Shown piece after piece: positions 46,387 through 57,259 of a stretch of 64,000 nucleotides of DNA. The stretch comes from Acanthosepion esculentum. Taxonomy: Eukaryota > Mollusca > Cephalopoda > Sepiida > Sepiidae. How positions within the stretch are numbered: position 1 is the stretch's first letter; each line of letters opens with the position of its first letter. The stretch is taken from NCBI GenBank assembly GCA_964036315.1, contig OZ038485.1, forward strand, positions 75,855,460 through 75,919,459, written 5' to 3'. The position numbers and the translations under genes were made by a program. The notes beneath the pieces are model-generated. The model had not been told where the DNA came from, did no database searches, and worked only from the letters and a program-made list of their open reading frames with translations.

Positions 46387-46559
46387 ACAAGTTATGTTTC
46401 ATTTTATATTTTTTATTTCATTATTTCTTTTCTGCAATATTTGACTTCATTATAACATATTTTTCCAAAATTTGTATATAGTACACCTACAATCATTGGT
46501 AGGATTTCAAGTGCACCCTGACTTCAAAAAGCTTGAGAACCACTGGCTTAAAAAGACAC

Positions 46560-46790
46560 ACTCAGTAATCCTCAAGTTCACAGGTAATTTCAGTGGTGGT
46601 TGTTGGGGGGTTGTGCTCCTCTGGACCCCTCTTTGATCAAAATGAAATATACTTATCTAAGTACCCTGGGTAATGTAGTTTCAAAATATATATAGTTATT
46701 GGGGTCTATCTCCAAAAACACTAGGAGGAGTTCGATAACAAACAGACAGACAAAGGCTACAACTTTATATATATATATATATATAGATTA
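46560..46790. repeat. Probable dispersed-repeat 3' end with TA array
   Basis: GC-richer text (GGTTGTTGGGGGGTTGTGC, TGGACCCCTCTTTGATC) ends in AACAAACAGACAGACAAAGG, then (TA)n at 46764-46786. Runs of (GACA) followed by TA repeats are a common LINE or MITE ending in invertebrates. No coding part visible. Confidence 0.4.
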
Positions 46791-47820
46791 TTTTGTTCTT
46801 GCAAGTTACATTTTCTATTCACAAAAGACTGTGAAATTTTACATACTAATATTACATATTAGATATTAATTTTGGTACTATTAACATTGTTATAATTATT
46901 AGCATTTGTTTCTGATTATGACTTTTATTATCAAGTGATTTGCTCTCTACCATAAATGGTTAATAAACAATGTTGTATTTCACCGAAATCTAATCAAGTG
47001 TTATATTTTTTATATTTCCAAGAAATATTTATAAATTATAGAACAAAAAGGCAATTCATATAAAATTCTCCTTGTTTTTTTTTTTGCTGTGGTGAAAATC
47101 AGAAGATAATATGTTTTTTAATTAGTTTTGATTTTTTTTAATAATATTAATGACTAACATCTGAAACTAGTACTACATATTTGCTGCTTTTATTCTTTGG
47201 TATCTAATTATCAAATATATCATACTATTATTACAGCAACTAAAACAAATAACCTAATAACTTATCACTATTCATGATATATATTTAAAATTCTCTTTCC
47301 CTGATACAGATATAAACAATATTTTAAGAATGAATGGAAATATTTTATTTGGAATAAACAAGGTATATATGAAATCAAATTAAATAAAAAAAACAAGATC
47401 TAACTAAAGTATATCTTCTGAAAAAAGCTTTTAAGGAAAATAAATTATTACAACTACTATTACTATTCATCATTATTATTATGATAAATATAATTCTGTA
47501 TTGGTTAATTATATAGATAATTCTCTTGACTTGACACCATGACTGCTATCCTTGTTATTAAAATTCACTAGGAGTAATTGCTAATTCTCATGACTACTAC
47601 TATTAATAATAATAATTGTATTTACATACACCATTGAATACAACAATGCTACTTGTTATACTCTTATTTACAGCACCAGTAGTACTATTTTTTGCTTCCC
47701 ATTACTATTAATACTACAATTTTATAACAAACAAGCTTTTATTTACTAGTATTTCTGGACAGGCTGTATATCCTTTATATTTACAATGTCTTATTGATTA
47801 GTAGCTACATAGTTAAAAGC
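46791..47820. other. AT-rich non-coding stretch
   Basis: No gene seen. If the exon at 47,852 is real, this is intron. Confidence 0.5.
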
Positions 47821-47851
47821 TGTCTTTTTTTCTTTTTTTGGTGCACACCAG

Positions 47852-47953
47852 CAAGCTGTCCGGTCAGTTTCAGAGAGCTTAGGAAATGCCAGTCAGGAAG
47901 GTGGGCAGGCTGTGAAAACAGCTAATGCAACATATGAAAATAAGGTGGAATGA
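47852..47953 (+). CDS. Candidate last coding exon of an unidentified gene
   Basis: A polypyrimidine tract and acceptor (TTTTTTTCTTTTTTTGG...CACCAG, ending 47851) are followed by 33 codons and a TGA at 47951-47953. The peptide starts QAVRSVSESLGNASQEGGQ and ends ANATYENKVE. In contrast to almost every other frame here, composition is balanced (Ala, Gly, Ser, Gln, Glu, Val), GC is well above the surroundings, and it is not repeat text I know. The phase is 0 if splicing follows the CAG. The C-terminus is hydrophilic with NAS and NAT sequons, which would matter only if secreted. No upstream exon is visible in the window. I cannot name the protein. Alternative: a processed fragment or chance frame of about 100 bases. 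Confidence 0.5.
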   Translation, partial: QAVRSVSESLGNASQEGGQAVKTANATYENKVE

Positions 47954-48410
47954 AGTCTGTGTTCACACTTCCTCTTCAGTTTTTAGCACTTTCATAAATA
48001 GGAGAATGATGATGCCATACTTTTATCTAAAGGTTTCACTTGTGATTCTTTCATTATTTGTGAATTCTTTGTTATGACAGATTTTCTATTATCTTTAAAT
48101 TTTTCATCTTTCTTTGAGTTAGGTGGATATTAGGGAGAACTGAGAAAATATAAATAAATAGGAAGATGAAAGATGTCAGCGCTGCATTGAACCTGTTTAG
48201 TGCTGCATACTGATCTATAATGTGTGTGTGTACATGCGCTTGCAGAAATTGTAAAATACTAGTAAATATTAGTAACAATTTTCATTCAAACTGTAAATGA
48301 CCTATGAGATTAGCAAAATCTACCAAATGTACAAATGTCCCATTGAAAAATATTTCATTAATTGTATATTTGTAAGTATGAACAAATAAAAAATAAAATC
48401 ACCACAATTA
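47954..48410 (+). other. Possible 3' UTR of the exon above
   Basis: AATAAA-type polyadenylation signals occur at about 48151 (ATAAATAAATAGG) and 48384-48397 (AATAAAAAATAAA). Otherwise AT-rich with no feature. Confidence 0.3.
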
Positions 48411-48446
48411 TGTTTTATTATGTTCTTTTTAGAACATAATAAAACA
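48411..48446. repeat. Perfect hairpin with 16-bp arms
   Basis: TGTTTTATTATGTTCT, a short T-rich loop, then AGAACATAATAAAACA. Confidence 0.93.
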
Positions 48447-48449
48447 AAT

Positions 48450-49015
48450 ATTTATATATTTTATTTATCAATATATGTATTAAGACTCATTTTTAAGTAT
48501 GTTCTAAACCTCTTTGGGATTGTTTTGTATGTATGATTCTATGTCTAGAATACTGTGAATAAAGTATGGGTACAATTATATTAAATATTCCTATGTAACA
48601 TAAGGAATGAGAAAGTTAGTTTTCATTAGTCTCTTAGCATGTAAAGACACCAGCAACCAGTATTAAAAACTATTTTTATTTTAATGTCTTGCTAAGAGAA
48701 TTACCATTTGTTTGTAGAATCAAACAAAGAAATAGGATTTAGAAAGATTGAGTGATATTTTCATAAAGAATAAAAGTGGATAAAACAGATGAATTAACTA
48801 AAGCGGATATGTAGAGGATAAATAAATCAATCTGATGATATCAATGATTGATAAATAGATTAACAGATATAAAGATTTGGCATTAGATAGACTGATCAAT
48901 AAATTCAAAGAAAGAAAGAAAAAAAAAATAAAGATGAAAAATAAATTGACAGAAAATGAATGAGCATAAATTTTTCAAAAAACTTTGGTGTAGGTAAAAA
49001 GATGAATTTAATTGG
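48450..49015. other. AT-rich non-coding stretch
   Basis: ATGxATAAATAGATxxA words near 48780-48950 suggest a faint tetranucleotide array. Confidence 0.45.
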
Positions 49016-49018
49016 ATA

Positions 49019-49205
49019 GTTTTCACTGGAACCACTTAATATTTATGTATTTGTTTATGTATCAATGGATAATTATATTGTTTCAAGGAAACACTTGCTA
49101 TTCATCTATTTGTCTATGCATGAATGGATAACGATATTATTTCGAGGGACCACTTCCTATTTATGTATTTGTCTATGTATCAATGGATACCTATATTACT
49201 ATATT
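49019..49205. repeat. 59-bp tandem repeat, about 3 copies
   Basis: CCACTTAATATTTATGTATT (49032), ACACTTGCTATTCATCTATT (49091) and CCACTTCCTATTTATGTATT (49150) start successive copies, each continuing TTGTCTATGTATCAATGGAT. Divergence between copies is about 15-20 percent. Confidence 0.9.
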
Positions 49206-49214
49206 GTTTAGCAC

Positions 49215-49440
49215 TAATTCACTCACAAATATGATGGCAAGTTTTTGTAGCCATTAGCAGGTGTAATCACTGTTCTGCTGCCAGGAGTTTTTCTTATTAT
49301 TTTGGCACCAGCATTCCTTCATGATTTGAAAATGACTCCACCTCTTCCTACATTCCATTTTTGACATATCTGCTCCACTCGAGTCCTTTTCCTAAATCTA
49401 CTTCCCCTATAATGTTTTTAGTTTCATTGTTACTTTCTAA
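49215..49440 (-). other. Unassigned, coding-like minus-strand patch
   Basis: The minus strand reads RKTPGSRTVITPANGYKNLP (about 49235-49300), with balanced composition. No family I can name; a retroelement or SINE tail is possible. Confidence 0.25.
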
Positions 49441-49553
49441 GCTAATGGCAATCTATAAACATTAAAAAAAAGCCAAACCTTTCAGTGAATATACCATTTT
49501 TCTTTTTAAATTTATGTCACAAAACAAATATCATAAATAGGTATGGGGGGACA

Positions 49554-49690
49554 TGTTTTTTTAATCATTTCACCCCAAGCAAGGCAATAATGCCAGTAAG
49601 ATCCAAGAAGTTACTTGGAGTGAAAAAAAAATGAGAACACTTTATGAGAAGGATCCAGGAACCCAATCCTAAACATGAAACAAGTGATAA
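49554..49690 (-). mobile_element. 3' end of the CR1/Jockey-like family (second copy)
   Basis: CATTTCACCCCAAGC, then an ATAATGC-type word, GTAAGxTxCxAGxAGTTAC and GAGTGAAA...AATGAGAA, follow the sequence at 30,690-30,775 almost word for word (AATCATTTCACCCCAAGCTT ... AGTTACTGAGAGTGAAAG). This is the 3' end of the same family in the same minus orientation, without the coding part. Confidence 0.75.
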
Positions 49691-49749
49691 ACCTCTACTC
49701 CTGTTCAAAAGACGAGTATGGAGTGTGAACCAGGCAATAGGTAAACCTT

Positions 49750-51485
49750 AGGTGATTGGCAAACATTGATCAAACTGATGAAAATCCTAATTTTATATTT
49801 ATATTCTCTTAAAATGACATATCAAAATTTGATTTCATCATAGCATTTTCAAATAGTTTCTTAAACATTGTTCATTCTGTTTATTAATGTCTTCTATTAT
49901 TGCTCTAAATGACGCTGGCCTTATTTACAATATATTTCTCATAAGTCTCATATTTCTGTATGAACCATTAACTCATGGAAACTCTTTTCTCGGTCTATCT
50001 TTGACTCTGTGAAAGTTATAAATGTTAAGCATTTTAAAAAATAATTTTGATCTAAGATTTGAAGATGCTAAGAATAGTATTTCACTCATAAATTATTTAT
50101 TATTAGGCTAATTTTAAATTTTTATTGTGTTTCTGCTGAATTTTTAAAAGGATTTTTAATGTCATATTTGCATATATCTATCTCCCAACCAGGAAATCTT
50201 GACATCTGTTTTTCATTCTGTTGTCTTCCATGCCTTTGAAAATGTGTTCAAAAGATGTATTCACAGTATGATCAGGTTTTTCTTTAAAAAGGACATTTAT
50301 TTTCCATACAAGAATTTGAGAAGGAGCAATGCTTCTAATTAGTCTTATTTTTTCTTCTGAAAATTGTTCTTTTTTCAGCCAGTTGAACACATTTTATGAA
50401 ATTTTATTATAAGTGTATAGGAAATAGAAACTTTTCAAAGGCAATTCCAAAGTTCATTAAATCCTTACACAAGGTTGATTGCAGATTAATTAGAAATCTT
50501 TTATGTTAATTACAAATAATTTTTCTCTCCAAATTTTAGACTTAAAGTGGAACATCCAACTGAACATTTTTTCAAAATCAGTGTCTTGTAAAACTGATTG
50601 AGCAATTGGATTACGCTTCCTACCCAATACCAATTAACTTTAGAGTTAATGTAAGAGTAAGATCCAGAAACAGATTGGAGTATAAAAAAACCCAAAAACA
50701 TTGGATCTTCTGTCATTTTCCTGTTACTACTCCTCACTGGGTAAACTGTTTAACTAAGAAAGAAAAATTTTAATTAAACAATACAAAAACTATATCAATA
50801 GCTGAAATGTTACTAAAATCACTTACAGAGTAAAAAAAAAATAATGGTAATTTTAGAAACACTTAATAACTAATTCTAATATTTTTTTTTATGATTGTTA
50901 CAAAACTCGAATTTAACAAGAAATTAAAATCTTTTAAAATTTTCAGTGAATGCATGAGTCCAATGAGACAACTGCTTTTATTCTTTTGAATTTCCAATGA
51001 AATCATTTTATTTTTGACAAAATTTTTCCATGTTTTAAAAATGAACATAAAATTCTAAGTCATTTAATGAAAATATATATCTTAAAATAAATTTAATTTA
51101 AATTTATTTATACTTAATTTTAATTTATTTCAGGGAAATTGTTTCATACTTCAATGATATAGGCCATAATGTAAAAAAAAAAAAAGAAATACAATGAAAT
51201 AAAAGCTATTGCAATTGTATTTTTAATCATTTAAAAGACAGTTGGAAAAGGTCATTTTTATTTATTTAATCACTAATAAAACTTAATGTTTTGTGGATAT
51301 AATTTTTCCTTGATCTATTTATAGTTTTTATAATAAAAAAATTGTATCTTTTCATTTTAACTTTCAGACTGGTTTATTGGTGAGATATGAAAATAAAAAT
51401 AAAAGTAAGAGGCAGAAACCATTTAAAATATGTTCCCATTAAAGTGGTTTCAATCAGTCCATTTGAATATTTAATATAGATATTC
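49750..51485. other. AT-rich non-coding stretch
   Basis: Minus-strand frames at 50178-50390, 50510-50737 and 50863-51048 are each short. The first two have balanced composition (for example MTEDPMFLGFFILQS) but no family I recognise, and no clear splice sites. Confidence 0.4.
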
Positions 51486-51790
51486 TTTTTATTCCTTAGT
51501 TTAATTTCTTTGTTTTCACTCTCTGCTTTTCTGTTTCTTCAATCTTCCCGCTCACTTTCTCTTTTTGTCTATATCCTATTCTTTTCCTTTCTATTTTTAC
51601 CTTCTCTTTCTAATTTTTCAACTTATGTTTACTTTTTCCTGTTCAGATTTTCTCTCAAATCTTCTTGTTTATCGCTTTCACTTTCTTCTGTTCTCTTCAT
51701 TATCTCTATTTTCTCACTCTCTTTTTTGTTCTTAACTGAATTCTCTATAAATGTGATTGAACTTGTACTGATGCAAGCTACGAGTATTTG
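51486..51790. repeat. Polypyrimidine-biased tract
   Basis: The plus strand is mainly C and T (CACTTTCTCTTTTTGTC, CTTTCACTTTCTTCTGTTC), the complement of the bias at 12.8-13.6 kb. The 93-residue Phe/Ser/Leu frame at 51510-51791 is an artefact of it. Confidence 0.7.
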
Positions 51791-51879
51791 AACTTGGTTG
51801 TGAAATCCGAGTTAGCAAAATTGCCTGCCTGTATAGACATAATCATTCACAATTTCTCACCTGAAGTTACTTTTGTTGG

Positions 51880-52115
51880 TGGATGGGAAAATAATGTAAC
51901 AGTGATTGACATAAAAAGTGAAATTGCCAAACTGGGTTTAAATTCCAGTTGATTCTGTTTTATTCACTTGGAAAAGGCATGAATTCATCTTCCTACCAGC
52001 TATGGGTTAAATTGCATGGCAAATTGAGTTCTCTTGCTTTTGGGTGTAAACTCATCTAGCAGAATGAAAACCAGCCTGAAGAGAGATGGTTTCTATCAGG
52101 CTATCTTGCTTTAAC
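51880..52115 (+). repeat. Possible tRNA-derived SINE
   Basis: ACTGGGTTTAAATTCCAGTT near 51931-51950 resembles a decayed B box with flanking stem. It is followed by about 160 bases of balanced composition that could be a SINE body, ending at a C-run and (CA)n. The A box is not clear. Confidence 0.3.
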
Positions 52116-52182
52116 CCCCCCCCCCACACACACACACTACTACTGTTAGAATTACAGTAAATGGGTTATGGGACTCATGAAA

Positions 52183-52188
<6 letters not shown>

Positions 52189-52227
<39 letters not shown>
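52189..52227. repeat. (CA)n microsatellite
   Basis: About 19 CA units; a shorter C-run/(CA)n lies at 52117-52137. Confidence 0.97.
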
Positions 52228-52231
<4 letters not shown>

Positions 52232-52620
52232 GCTTTAGTTCTTTCAACAAGAGTAAAATAGCGCCTCTAAAATGCACCATAAATGTTCATTTATATTGAG
52301 ATCTGGTGATTGAGGGAGTCTGTCCAAATGGTATAAACTTTTGTGCCTTTTGTATAAATTCTGAATAACATTAACAGTGTGAAATGGTGCATTATCATTT
52401 TGGAATATTAGGAATAATTTTTGAGCCATGATCAGCCAAAATATTTGGATAAACTGATGGTGTTAACTCTACAATTTAGAACTAAAGGGTTAACAGAATT
52501 TTACTCAAATTATGAGACGGACACCTCCATGCATGACAGTAGGGCCAAACAGTCAGGATTGAAATCTTTTTTTGGATTTTCCCAGATATAAACTCACCTG
52601 AAATTGGGGGAAAAAGTGGT
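52228..52620 (-). pseudogene. Tc1-like transposase C-terminal relic
   Basis: Minus strand, right to left: FTTFSPNFR, a stop, then VYIWENPKKDFNPDCLAPTV and MHGGVSV (52510-52600), followed after frameshifts by FQNDNAPFHTVNVIQNLYK with the second catalytic Asp, and RLPQSPDLNINEHLWCILEA, where the Glu of NEHLW is the third catalytic residue of Tc1-type DD34E enzymes. The N-terminal DNA-binding half is missing, and the C-terminus stops at the (CA)n array. Separate from the two mariner relics. Confidence 0.88.
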
Positions 52621-52624
52621 GAAT

Positions 52625-53690
52625 GATTTATTTAAAGGAAAATATCTGTAAAAAAGAAAAAACAGAGGGCTATATTATCATATTCAAAGCATGTATAATG
52701 TATATGAGCATATATCTAAAGAATAGAACAGTTTTGAATGTCATACTGACAATCGAAAAATGTTAAATAAAAAGTGGTGTTTCCATTATTTTGTCAAACT
52801 CCTATATATGTGTTGCTCTACTTGTGAAAATCTTCCTCGTGATAATATTTATATAAATTCAATGCATAACTCAATTATGATAACAGTTGGCAGTTGTTTT
52901 AAGATCAAATGTATTAAAATGATTAACTAGACACAGAGAAATCTATTGGATCTGTATGAGGAATGTTTATAATGTAATGCAATTTTTTCTTTACTATAAT
53001 TATGATGTATTAATAAGTTTTCATGTATTTTACTTTACTGTTGAACAACACAGCTTAAAACTCAACAATAAATTTTCTTTTATTATAATTTAAACATTTG
53101 TATTTTTTGCTTTTATTCTCTACTCATTCCTCTTCTTAAATTATTGTTAGAGATTACAACTTCAGGAACAAAAAAAAAACTATTGCATGCTCATCATTAA
53201 ATGGCTGAGGTAAAAGGAAATGTTAAAATATTTTTGCTATATGATAATATCTAAACTTTGGAATTAAAATTTAGAATTGTATTTCTTTAATTTTGCATTG
53301 GCATATTGTTATTGAGTCTTATCTTTAGATGTTTTTTCCACATGATTTCTCTGCTAGGTACTGTATAGATATACTTATATATATATTTATATATATATAA
53401 GTTTATACTGTACAGATGCAGATTTGCCTTATTGTGTTGAAAAATTTATTTGTTGCACTAGTTGGAATATTTTAACAAAAAAGAAGTCATTCAGAAAATA
53501 GAACTAGACATTGAAAATGGAATGACAATATATTTTGTTAACATTATTAGATTTTGGCTTTTTGATTTTGTTTTTGGCATAAAGTAAACTGCTGTTTCAG
53601 TGGCCTGAAATTTTTCTTCATCTTATCTTCAATAATTTCTCTAATTTTGGAAATTTTATTACATTTATTGTGATTGTTTTCTTTTAGTAA
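52625..53690. other. AT-rich non-coding stretch
   Basis: No gene recognised; ATATA runs near 53370-53400. Confidence 0.45.
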
Positions 53691-53695
53691 ATACC

Positions 53696-53738
53696 TCAAG
53701 AATTTCTGGCCCTTGTTGTGCTTGCCATGATTTGCTTC
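53696..53738 (-). CDS. Weak candidate small internal exon
   Basis: On the minus strand a pyrimidine-rich tract with acceptors TTTCTCCAG and TTTCAG is followed by a 43-base exon-like segment (AAGCAAATCATGGC...ATTCTTGAG) and a donor-like GTATTT. GC is above the flanks. One frame reads SKSWQAQQGPEILE. It overlaps a 100-residue minus frame (53547-53849) that begins with a hydrophobic stretch like a signal peptide but whose tail is Lys/Asn-rich AT-driven sequence. Neither is recognised. Confidence 0.2.
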
Positions 53739-53759
53739 TGAAACTGGAGAAACTGAAAC

Positions 53760-54890
53760 GGAAATAAATTGAAGAATGAAGGAATAGAAAAGACAAAGCA
53801 TAAAAATACTGCCAACAGTGATAATTATAGCTTGAAACTCACATTTCACAGAGAAAATATAAATGTTATTACCACTGGTGTAAGACTTGTTCTATATATT
53901 GTAATGCAGCTAAAATCAACAGCCAATACAGATATATCTTTAATGACTATAAAAAATATTTTCAGAGTGAGTAGTAATTGTAATTATCTTAAAACATAAT
54001 CAGAGAATTTTAAAATGTAAGTATAATATCTGCATAAATTTATGTGAAAGTTTTTGTGATTCTCCAGTTACCCTGTTAGGATCAAGAATATTCCAATTGC
54101 ATCATGTGTTTGTCATAACTCTACCTACTTTTTTGACTCTTGAGAAAACCAGAACTATGTCTACCTTTCTTTTGTTTATCAAAATGATAGTATTCAGTAC
54201 TAAATAATCTGGAAAATGTTGATATACTATAAAACAAACCAAACCAAACATGACAGACTGATGCACACATGAAACAACTGCATATCATTTACGCTTCTCT
54301 ATGTGCTGGCCATAACAGAGAAAAAAAAGTTTTTGTTTTATCCAATTTTTGAAAGTTAGTATAAATGCTAAACACTTTTAAAAACCAAATAAGCTAATAG
54401 TAATAATCTTACAAAAAAGTAGAACTATAAAACTTAACATATCTAGTAGAAATGTTGTTATATGACTCTTAGGTCTTGTACTGGGTAAACAATATTATAA
54501 AAAAAAACAGATTTGTGTTAAGTATATATCTACACCATTCCTTAAAGAATACAAGAAAGAAAAATGTAAAATTATGACAATTAGAATCATCATTACTCTT
54601 AATTCATATTTATCACATTTACAGCATGGAAATAAAAATGTATCCATTCATTTATAAAACATCTAAGAAACTTTCGTTTAAACAAAGTCATTTTAAAAAT
54701 TCTGAACATCAACATCATGCTAACTGAGAGCATGCTACTTTTATTTCTTTAAACTTTTATTTATTTAAATTGTTGTTCTTCCTAGATGCTCTAAAATAAG
54801 ATCATGTGTACATAAAAATAGAAAGCAATCTACAACAATAATATGTTTTTTGTTGAATTTATTTAACTTGTATATCAAGATGATTCTAAG
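53760..54890. other. AT-rich non-coding stretch
   Basis: Nothing recognised. Confidence 0.45.
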
Positions 54891-54894
54891 AGGG

Positions 54895-54944
54895 CTAATT
54901 ATAAATCATGACAGGTTTTCTAACCTCTGATGATTTATAATTAG
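54895..54944. repeat. Hairpin with 23-bp arms beside the RTE relic
   Basis: CTAATTATAAATCATGACAGG pairs with CCTCTGATGATTTATAATTAG with three mismatches across a TTTTCTAA loop. The RTE coding text starts immediately after. Confidence 0.85.
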
Positions 54945-55815
54945 TGGACACAATAAGCAAGTATATAGCAAACAGAGAGTACTCTGTTGATGACAGGTTC
55001 AAATGGAAAACTGAAAATTCTGTTAGACAAGGTGCTCAGGAAAGTAAGAAGAAAGGACTAATCATTAAATTTAAGGAAATGGAATGCAGAGTTGTCAGCA
55101 AAAATGAACCCAAGGTGAGAGTTACATATCAGGACATAAAAATCAATTATGTTGTAATTTTAACTATCCAGATCCTATAATGTGACCAAAATTCTAAGGT
55201 ACATAGTGTAGGATGCTTTTCAGAAATTGGAAAAGGCATTTAAAAATATCATTGGAAACAAAGAAAAAAATTATGTAATGTCTAATCTCTTACATAGCAG
55301 GGAATGCTAAACAATTTGCTTACAGATTAAGAAAAGATTTGAAGTGACAGATGTGAATTTACTGTCAAATTTTGAGAATAACATAGAAAATGTGAGAAAT
55401 TAAGTTTTAAGGTAAATAATAACTACAAAGTAATTTCAGCAATCTTGAAACTTCAAATCTTCAAAAATGGAGTGTCAGAACAACGTTTTTTTCCCCTTGA
55501 AATGACTATTATTTTAACTAGCTTCACTCCTTGGCAAAGTTTATTGTTTTAAAAAGTGACCAATTAGAAAGAGACAAGTGAAATTTTTGGGGCACTTAAT
55601 TAGAAAAGAAGGCTTGAGAAATGTAGTAATCACTGAGCACATTGAAACCAAAAGAAGCATAGGAAAAAAAAATGGTAACTTAATAATTTTGAGCAAATGG
55701 ATGGCAGACCAAGTACCATAAAGGCATAAAGATGGATCATAAAGAACTACTTTGGGAAACAAAAGACAGGAAGTTATGGAGAGCCATGACATTTTGAAGG
55801 GACATAATAAGAGAG
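54930..55815 (+). pseudogene. RTE-like non-LTR retrotransposon, C-terminal third
   Basis: The longest RTE piece. ESKKKGLIIKFKEMECRVVS and NEPKVRVTYQDIKI (55035-55145) match the SKKMGLxINxxKTKxMxxS... block downstream of YADD. Then CFSEIGKGI / AFQKLEKA-like words (about 55220), a badly eroded middle, KRQVKFLGHLIRKEGLRNVV (about 55569-55628), ITEHIETKRSIGKKNG, LSKWMADQ, and a terminus of LWRAM and LKG near 55775-55805. RxLKFLGHIMRKEGLE and the WRAM...LKGH tail are typical of RTE/BovB-group elements. The minus-strand frame at 55541-55819 is a shadow. Stops and frameshifts throughout. Confidence 0.82.
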
Positions 55816-55985
55816 CCACACTTGACTTATTTTTATTCTCGCAAAAATGAAAATATCAAAATATTCATATCAATGAAGCCTTCAAAACTGAGCACATTGA
55901 AGATTTAATTTAGAAAAAGGCAAAAATGATTCTTAAAGAATCAGTGCTTATTAGAGGATAAAAATAACCTACCAACAAAATGACT
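55816..55985. other. Non-coding flank
   Basis: AT-rich interval after the RTE stop. Confidence 0.4.
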
Positions 55986-55988
55986 ATT

Positions 55989-56058
55989 ACCATATACACA
56001 TTTCTTCTCATCACCATATACACATTTCTTCTCATCACCTTATATGTATTTCTTCACA
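55989..56058. repeat. 24-bp tandem repeat, 3 copies
   Basis: ACCATATACACATTTCTTCT plus CATC starts at 55989 and 56013; a diverged third copy (ACCTTATATGTATTTCTTC) starts at 56037. Confidence 0.93.
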
Positions 56059-56059
56059 T

Positions 56060-57070
56060 ATATATGTCAAAAGTGGTGTAGGTGGCATTTTAAATATTCA
56101 TCAAAGCATTAAATGTTCTACTCAATGGTGATTTCTGGGTGAATTTAAAAAAAAATTATATTTATTTCAATTTATACTGATGTAGCACCGTCTTTTGAAG
56201 TTTATCATTTATGTAATACAACTGCAGGAAACCATCAAGTAATTTCAAAGAAAGTGGATTTATCCAACATTATTATCAATCAAATTGGATTTTTCTTTCA
56301 ATCCCCACAGGCCTGCTTCTATTTTTCCTTTTAAGATTTAAAGCTTAACATTATAATTTCTGATTGCATAAAATTTTAATTCATTTCAATTCAAGATTTC
56401 TCCTTTCTGTTTTAATTTGGTTTTCAGCTGAACAGCCTCATAAATATCAAACCAGTTTTAATTAAATTTTCTACATTTTTCAAGTGAGATATCATTATGA
56501 TTCATAGTTGTTTTTTAAGAAACAAACTCTTTGTCTTTATTGTTCTATCCATTTATTTTTATTGGTATGCTTTTTAGTTGCCAATGCTGTAAAATTGTCA
56601 TTTCTGATTATTATAGTCTGACTTCAAATAGATCTGATGAATTCAAATATTTCACAAATCAAAACAGCATTATCCCTTGTGTGATAATGATTTAGATTTT
56701 CATATTTTAGTAATGTGCAATCATCTTAAAATGAAATTAAAGTGTACAGTGCTTGCAGTATTAAATTTGTAACCAAGAAATGAGAAATAAAACATAGACT
56801 CAGATTATTTAAATAGATGTTTATTTACATATCATATTCAAATGTGTTTTTAGATTATATATATTGCTTGGCACATTTCTCACTGAACCAACAAGAACAA
56901 GCCTTTGTAACATATAATGATAAATAGGCTTTAAAATTCTAATGGTACTTTGATTTCTCTACATAGATATACTTAGGTTGCTGACTATGGAACTTTCTAC
57001 TAATGGTTTTACTGACAAATATGTAAAAGTCATATTACTTTTCAATACCATAATATAGTGGAAACAAATG
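56060..57070. other. AT-rich non-coding stretch
   Basis: Nothing recognised. Confidence 0.5.
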
Positions 57071-57074
57071 ACCA

Positions 57075-57118
57075 CAATACTACTACTATAATAGTAATTA
57101 TTAGTAGTAGTATAATAA
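57075..57118. repeat. Palindromic (ACT/AGT) simple repeat
   Basis: ATACTACTACTATAATAGTA is followed by its mirror complement TTATTAGTAGTAGTATAATA; it can fold as a hairpin. A separate (AAT)n run is at 57234-57256. Confidence 0.85.
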
Positions 57119-57259
57119 TGATAATTGTATCGGATACAGCCTGTTGATAACCAGTTTATTTTCTTGTCCTGAGAGGTGACCTCGAAGTAAAATTCTTACC
57201 AGCAACCAACATCATGTTTTGTTCAGGAGTGAAATAATAATAATAATAATAATAACTAA

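Larger units (their letters stand above)
43386..46553 (+). mobile_element. Complete hAT transposon with TIRs and perfect 8-bp TSD
   Basis: The element proper is 43394-46545 (3,152 bp). It begins CAGTGGTTCTCAA and ends with the exact complement TTGAGAACCACTG. Inside the termini, GAAGTC(T)AGGTGCA on the left is imperfectly answered by TGCACCCTGACTTC on the right. GCTTAAAA directly precedes the left end (43386-43393) and directly follows the right end (46546-46553). A perfect 8-bp duplication and CAGxGGTTCTCAA termini are the hallmarks of hAT elements, and the decayed gene inside encodes a hAT transposase. The 5' leader before the gene is about 1.15 kb. Confidence 0.96.

Noticed and set aside
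43386..46553. Domesticated single-copy ZBED gene
   Set aside because: Perfect target duplication and terminal repeats together with multiple frameshifts show a dead transposon copy, not a maintained host gene.
51510..51791. 93-residue hydrophobic plus-strand frame resembling membrane segments
   Set aside because: Product of the polypyrimidine bias; codons are TTT/TCT/CTT throughout.
53547..53849. 100-residue minus frame with a signal-peptide-like start, possibly a secreted peptide precursor
   Set aside because: The tail is Lys/Asn-rich AT-driven text with no cleavage motifs or Cys pattern. A small exon inside it is a better, still weak, idea.
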